DNA from: Acidobacteriota bacterium
Lineage (GTDB): Bacteria > Acidobacteriota > Thermoanaerobaculia > UBA5066
Assembly (NCBI GenBank): GCA_008363385.1
Contig: RHKY01000001.1
Location: forward strand, 62,001-126,000
DNA: 64,000 bases
Direction of reading: 5' to 3'
A model generated the notes under the pieces. It saw nothing but the letters and a program-made list of their open reading frames with translations, had not been told where the DNA came from and searched no databases. Position numbers and translations under genes: made by a program. How positions within the stretch are numbered: position 1 is the stretch's first letter; each line of letters begins with the position of its first letter. Shown piece after piece: positions 62,156-64,000 of this stretch.

Positions 62156-64000
62156 ATGAGCGCCCCGCCCGCCGGCCTGCCCGACGAGCCCTTCCCGCCC
62201 GGACTCGGCGCGGCGACGGGCGCGGACGGGCCCCGCGTGATGGCGGCTGTCGTCCGCTGGCTGCGCGAGGCCTCCACCGAGTCCCGGCCCGACGGGGAGC
62301 CGCCGAGGACCTACCGCCTCCGGCGTTCGCTCTCCGCCCTCTCGCACGACCCGGCCCGCGCCGCCACGCGCGAGGCGCTCGGCGCGCTCCGGGGCAGGGC
62401 CTCGGCGGTCCGCCTCCTGGCCGAGACCGGACTGCCCGACCACCCCTCGCTCTGGAAGGAGGCGTTCCGGAGAGCCTCCGACCGCTTCCTGCCGCGGGCC
62501 GAGGGGACGGACGACCTCTACGCCCTCCTCTCCCGCCTCCCGGTCACGGAGGCGGACGCCGAGTGGGTCGCCACGCTCCCGCGGGACGTCGTGGCGGCCC
62601 TGGGCGACCTCCTCGCGCCGACCCCGGAGGCCTTCTTCGCCGCGGCTCGCCTCGTGGCGCTCCGGGCCGCGGGCGTCGGCCTCTCGCGCGACCTCCTGGA
62701 GCTGACGCCGGGGCGGCCGGACGCCGAGTCGCCCTTCTTCGAGCTCCACTTCCGGCTCCGGACGCTCTCGCTCTCGCCCGACGACGAGGGGGCGGCCATC
62801 GCCTTCGACACCGTCCTCGCCGCCTGCCGGGAGGAGCTGTCGCGCGCGCTCGGGCACCTCGACGAGCGGGGCGTCGACACGGACCTCCTCTACCGGGTGG
62901 AGCTCCTGGAAGCCCAGCTGGACCGGGTCGGCAAGCTGGTGACCCTGGCGAGGGGCGGCGGGGACGGCCCCGCGTTCGCGGCGGAGCTCTTGCGGGGGGT
63001 CTTCGCGCAGCGGAGCCTCAGGGCCCTCGTCGGGTCGGTCTTCAAGAGGCTCGCCCGGAAGGTCGTCGAGCACACCTCGGAGACCGGAGAGCACTACGTC
63101 GTGCGCGACCGGAAGGAGTGGCGCGAGACGGGGAACGCCGGGGCCGGCGGCGGCATCCTGACGACCTTCACCGCCGCCGCCAAGCACGGCCTCCACGCGC
63201 TGCCGCTGGCACCCGCCGTGGAAGGGCTGGCCTACTCGCTCAACTACGCGGCCAGCTTCGTCGTGATGCAGCTCGGGCACCTGGCGCTGGCCTCCAAGCA
63301 GCCGGCGATGACGGCCTCGGCCCTGGCCGCGGCGGTGGAGAAGGGGGGAGACGACCGCCGGGCGGTGGAGCTGTCGGCCGGGGTCTTCCGCTCGCAGGCC
63401 GCCGCCACGCTCGGGAACGTCCTGGTCGGCCTGCCGTTCGCCGTCTTCGTCGACCTGCTCGTCCGGCTCGCGACGGGCCATCCGATGCTGGGGGCGGAGA
63501 CCGCCGCCGAGACGCTCGCCGGCCTCCACCCCTGGCGCTCGTTCACGGTCCTGTTCGCCGCCCTGACGGGCGTCCTGCTCTGGGCGGGGAGCCTGGTCGC
63601 CGGCTGGGCCGCCAACTGGAGCGCCTACCGCCGGCTGCCGGAGGCCGTCGCCACGAGCCCGGAGCTCGTCCGCCTCGTCGGGGCCGCGCGAGCGGAGGCG
63701 GTCGGCGAGTTCCTCCGCCGCCACTTCGGGGGCCTCTCGGGGAACGTCGCCCTCGGCTTCCTCCTCGGCTTCACCCCGTCCTTGCTGAAGTTCTTCGGGA
63801 TCCCGTTCGAGGTCCGCCACGTCACCCTCTCGGCCTGCTCGACCGGCCTGTCGCTCGGGAGCCAGTGGGGGCACGGGGCGATCGACGCCGGCGCCTTCCT
63901 GACGGCCGTCCTCGGGGTGGCCGTGATCGGCGTCCTGAACATCTCCGTCTCCTTCCTCCTGGCCCTCTGGACGGCGGCGAGGGCGCGGGGCCTGGGGGCC
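62156..64000 (+). CDS. PF10136-family membrane protein ('site-specific recombinase' Gcr-like), partial
   Basis: 615 residues are visible from ATG 62156 to the right edge; the 3' end is missing. A helical N-terminal half (1-300) precedes GGGILTTFTAAAKHGL and SLNYAASFVVMQLGHLALASKQPAM, then several TM helices (e.g. NVLVGLPFAVFVDLLV, TVLFAALTGVLLWAGSLVAGW, FLTAVLGVAVIGVLNISVSFLL). These match the PF10136 family, named 'site-specific recombinase' from an early report. The sequence shows an integral membrane protein with no recombinase catalytic motif, so that name should not be trusted. The ribosome site is weak. Confidence 0.85.
   Translation, partial: MSAPPAGLPDEPFPPGLGAATGADGPRVMAAVVRWLREASTESRPDGEPPRTYRLRRSLSALSHDPARAATREALGALRGRASAVRLLAETGLPDHPSLWKEAFRRASDRFLPRAEGTDDLYALLSRLPVTEADAEWVATLPRDVVAALGDLLAPTPEAFFAAARLVALRAAGVGLSRDLLELTPGRPDAESPFFELHFRLRTLSLSPDDEGAAIAFDTVLAACREELSRALGHLDERGVDTDLLYRVELLEAQLDRVGKLVTLARGGGDGPAFAAELLRGVFAQRSLRALVGSVFKRLARKVVEHTSETGEHYVVRDRKEWRETGNAGAGGGILTTFTAAAKHGLHALPLAPAVEGLAYSLNYAASFVVMQLGHLALASKQPAMTASALAAAVEKGGDDRRAVELSAGVFRSQAAATLGNVLVGLPFAVFVDLLVRLATGHPMLGAETAAETLAGLHPWRSFTVLFAALTGVLLWAGSLVAGWAANWSAYRRLPEAVATSPELVRLVGAARAEAVGEFLRRHFGGLSGNVALGFLLGFTPSLLKFFGIPFEVRHVTLSACSTGLSLGSQWGHGAIDAGAFLTAVLGVAVIGVLNISVSFLLALWTAARARGLGA

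Noticed and set aside
62156-64000. Site-specific recombinase or mobile element
   Set aside because: The PF10136 family name is historical; the sequence is a multi-pass membrane protein with no tyrosine or serine recombinase motifs and no att-like repeats nearby.
1-64000. tRNA, rRNA, riboswitch or CRISPR array
   Set aside because: No T-loop or anticodon-stem pattern, no conserved rRNA segment and no regularly spaced repeats were seen; the two hairpin arrays have only two units each and no spacers.

Overview
The window is a GC-rich bacterial chromosome segment (well above 70 % G+C by eye, third codon positions almost all G or C) packed with genes on both strands. The cell is Gram-negative: it encodes lipoproteins, a SurA-like folding factor, a Spy-like periplasmic protein and an outer-membrane-type protein. 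Extracytoplasmic beta-propeller (Reg_prop/Y_Y_Y) sensors, a sulfatase-TPR protein, DUF4388 proteins, a GH172/DUF2961 hydrolase and a Ser/Thr kinase together suggest Acidobacteriota (perhaps Thermoanaerobaculia). That is an inference from gene content; no rRNA or ribosomal protein is present to confirm it. I saw no tRNA, rRNA, CRISPR array, insertion sequence or prophage.

Layout. 1-1.2 kb: the start of an MscS channel gene (cut by the window edge), a small secreted protein and a tandem hairpin repeat. 1.2-12.3 kb (minus): a compact chemosensory operon running cheY-type receiver, cheA, cheW, MCP, HEAT-repeat protein, cheR, cheB, GAF protein, DUF4388 protein. 12.4-13.9 kb (minus): a family-5 solute-binding protein with no visible signal peptide. 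14.1-16.1 kb (plus): an alkylation-repair pair, Ada-AlkA fusion and Ogt. 16.1-20.8 kb: a SerA-like dehydrogenase, a lipoprotein, and a four-gene ECF sigma / anti-sigma / TPR / Spy-like operon. 21-23.6 kb: cyanophycin synthetase cphA. 23.7-27.8 kb: a small membrane protein, a YgbA-type protein, a GH172 protein, a PuuD-like amidotransferase and an unknown protein.

27.9-35.4 kb (plus) is an arginine operon, argR-argC-argB-argD-argG-argH-argJ. From argC onward the genes are joined by start/stop overlaps, and the operon is preceded by a TTGACA-17-GATCAT promoter with two tandem ARG-box-like sites. It would feed arginine to protein synthesis and possibly to cyanophycin made by CphA about 7 kb upstream. 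No ornithine carbamoyltransferase gene and no cyanophycinase are in the window. A second copy of the hairpin repeat follows argJ, again exactly one base after the stop codon.

36.5-49.8 kb holds the most unusual content. A 1431-residue protein joins an extracytoplasmic propeller sensor, a membrane segment, a P-loop NTPase region and a C-terminal Ser/Thr kinase, and is coupled by overlap to an ACSF3-like malonyl-CoA synthetase. About 4 kb away is a second propeller-Y_Y_Y-membrane protein that ends in a SpoIIE/PP2C phosphatase. They could form a kinase/phosphatase pair with related input modules. Between them lie pyruvate phosphate dikinase with a histone-H1-like tail and a frameshifted secreted protein.

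49.9-64 kb: a CDF metal transporter, an EamA transporter with an odd start, several secreted proteins, a PPIase plus sulfatase-TPR pair, a DUF2279 protein, a large HExxH protein with an outer-membrane-like C-terminus, a DUF4412 protein and the start of a PF10136 membrane protein. Recurrent traits are GTG/TTG starts, ATGA/GTGA overlaps, strong G/C hairpins without U-tracts at convergent gene ends, and a few promoters whose -10 box lies only 7-8 bases before the start codon.
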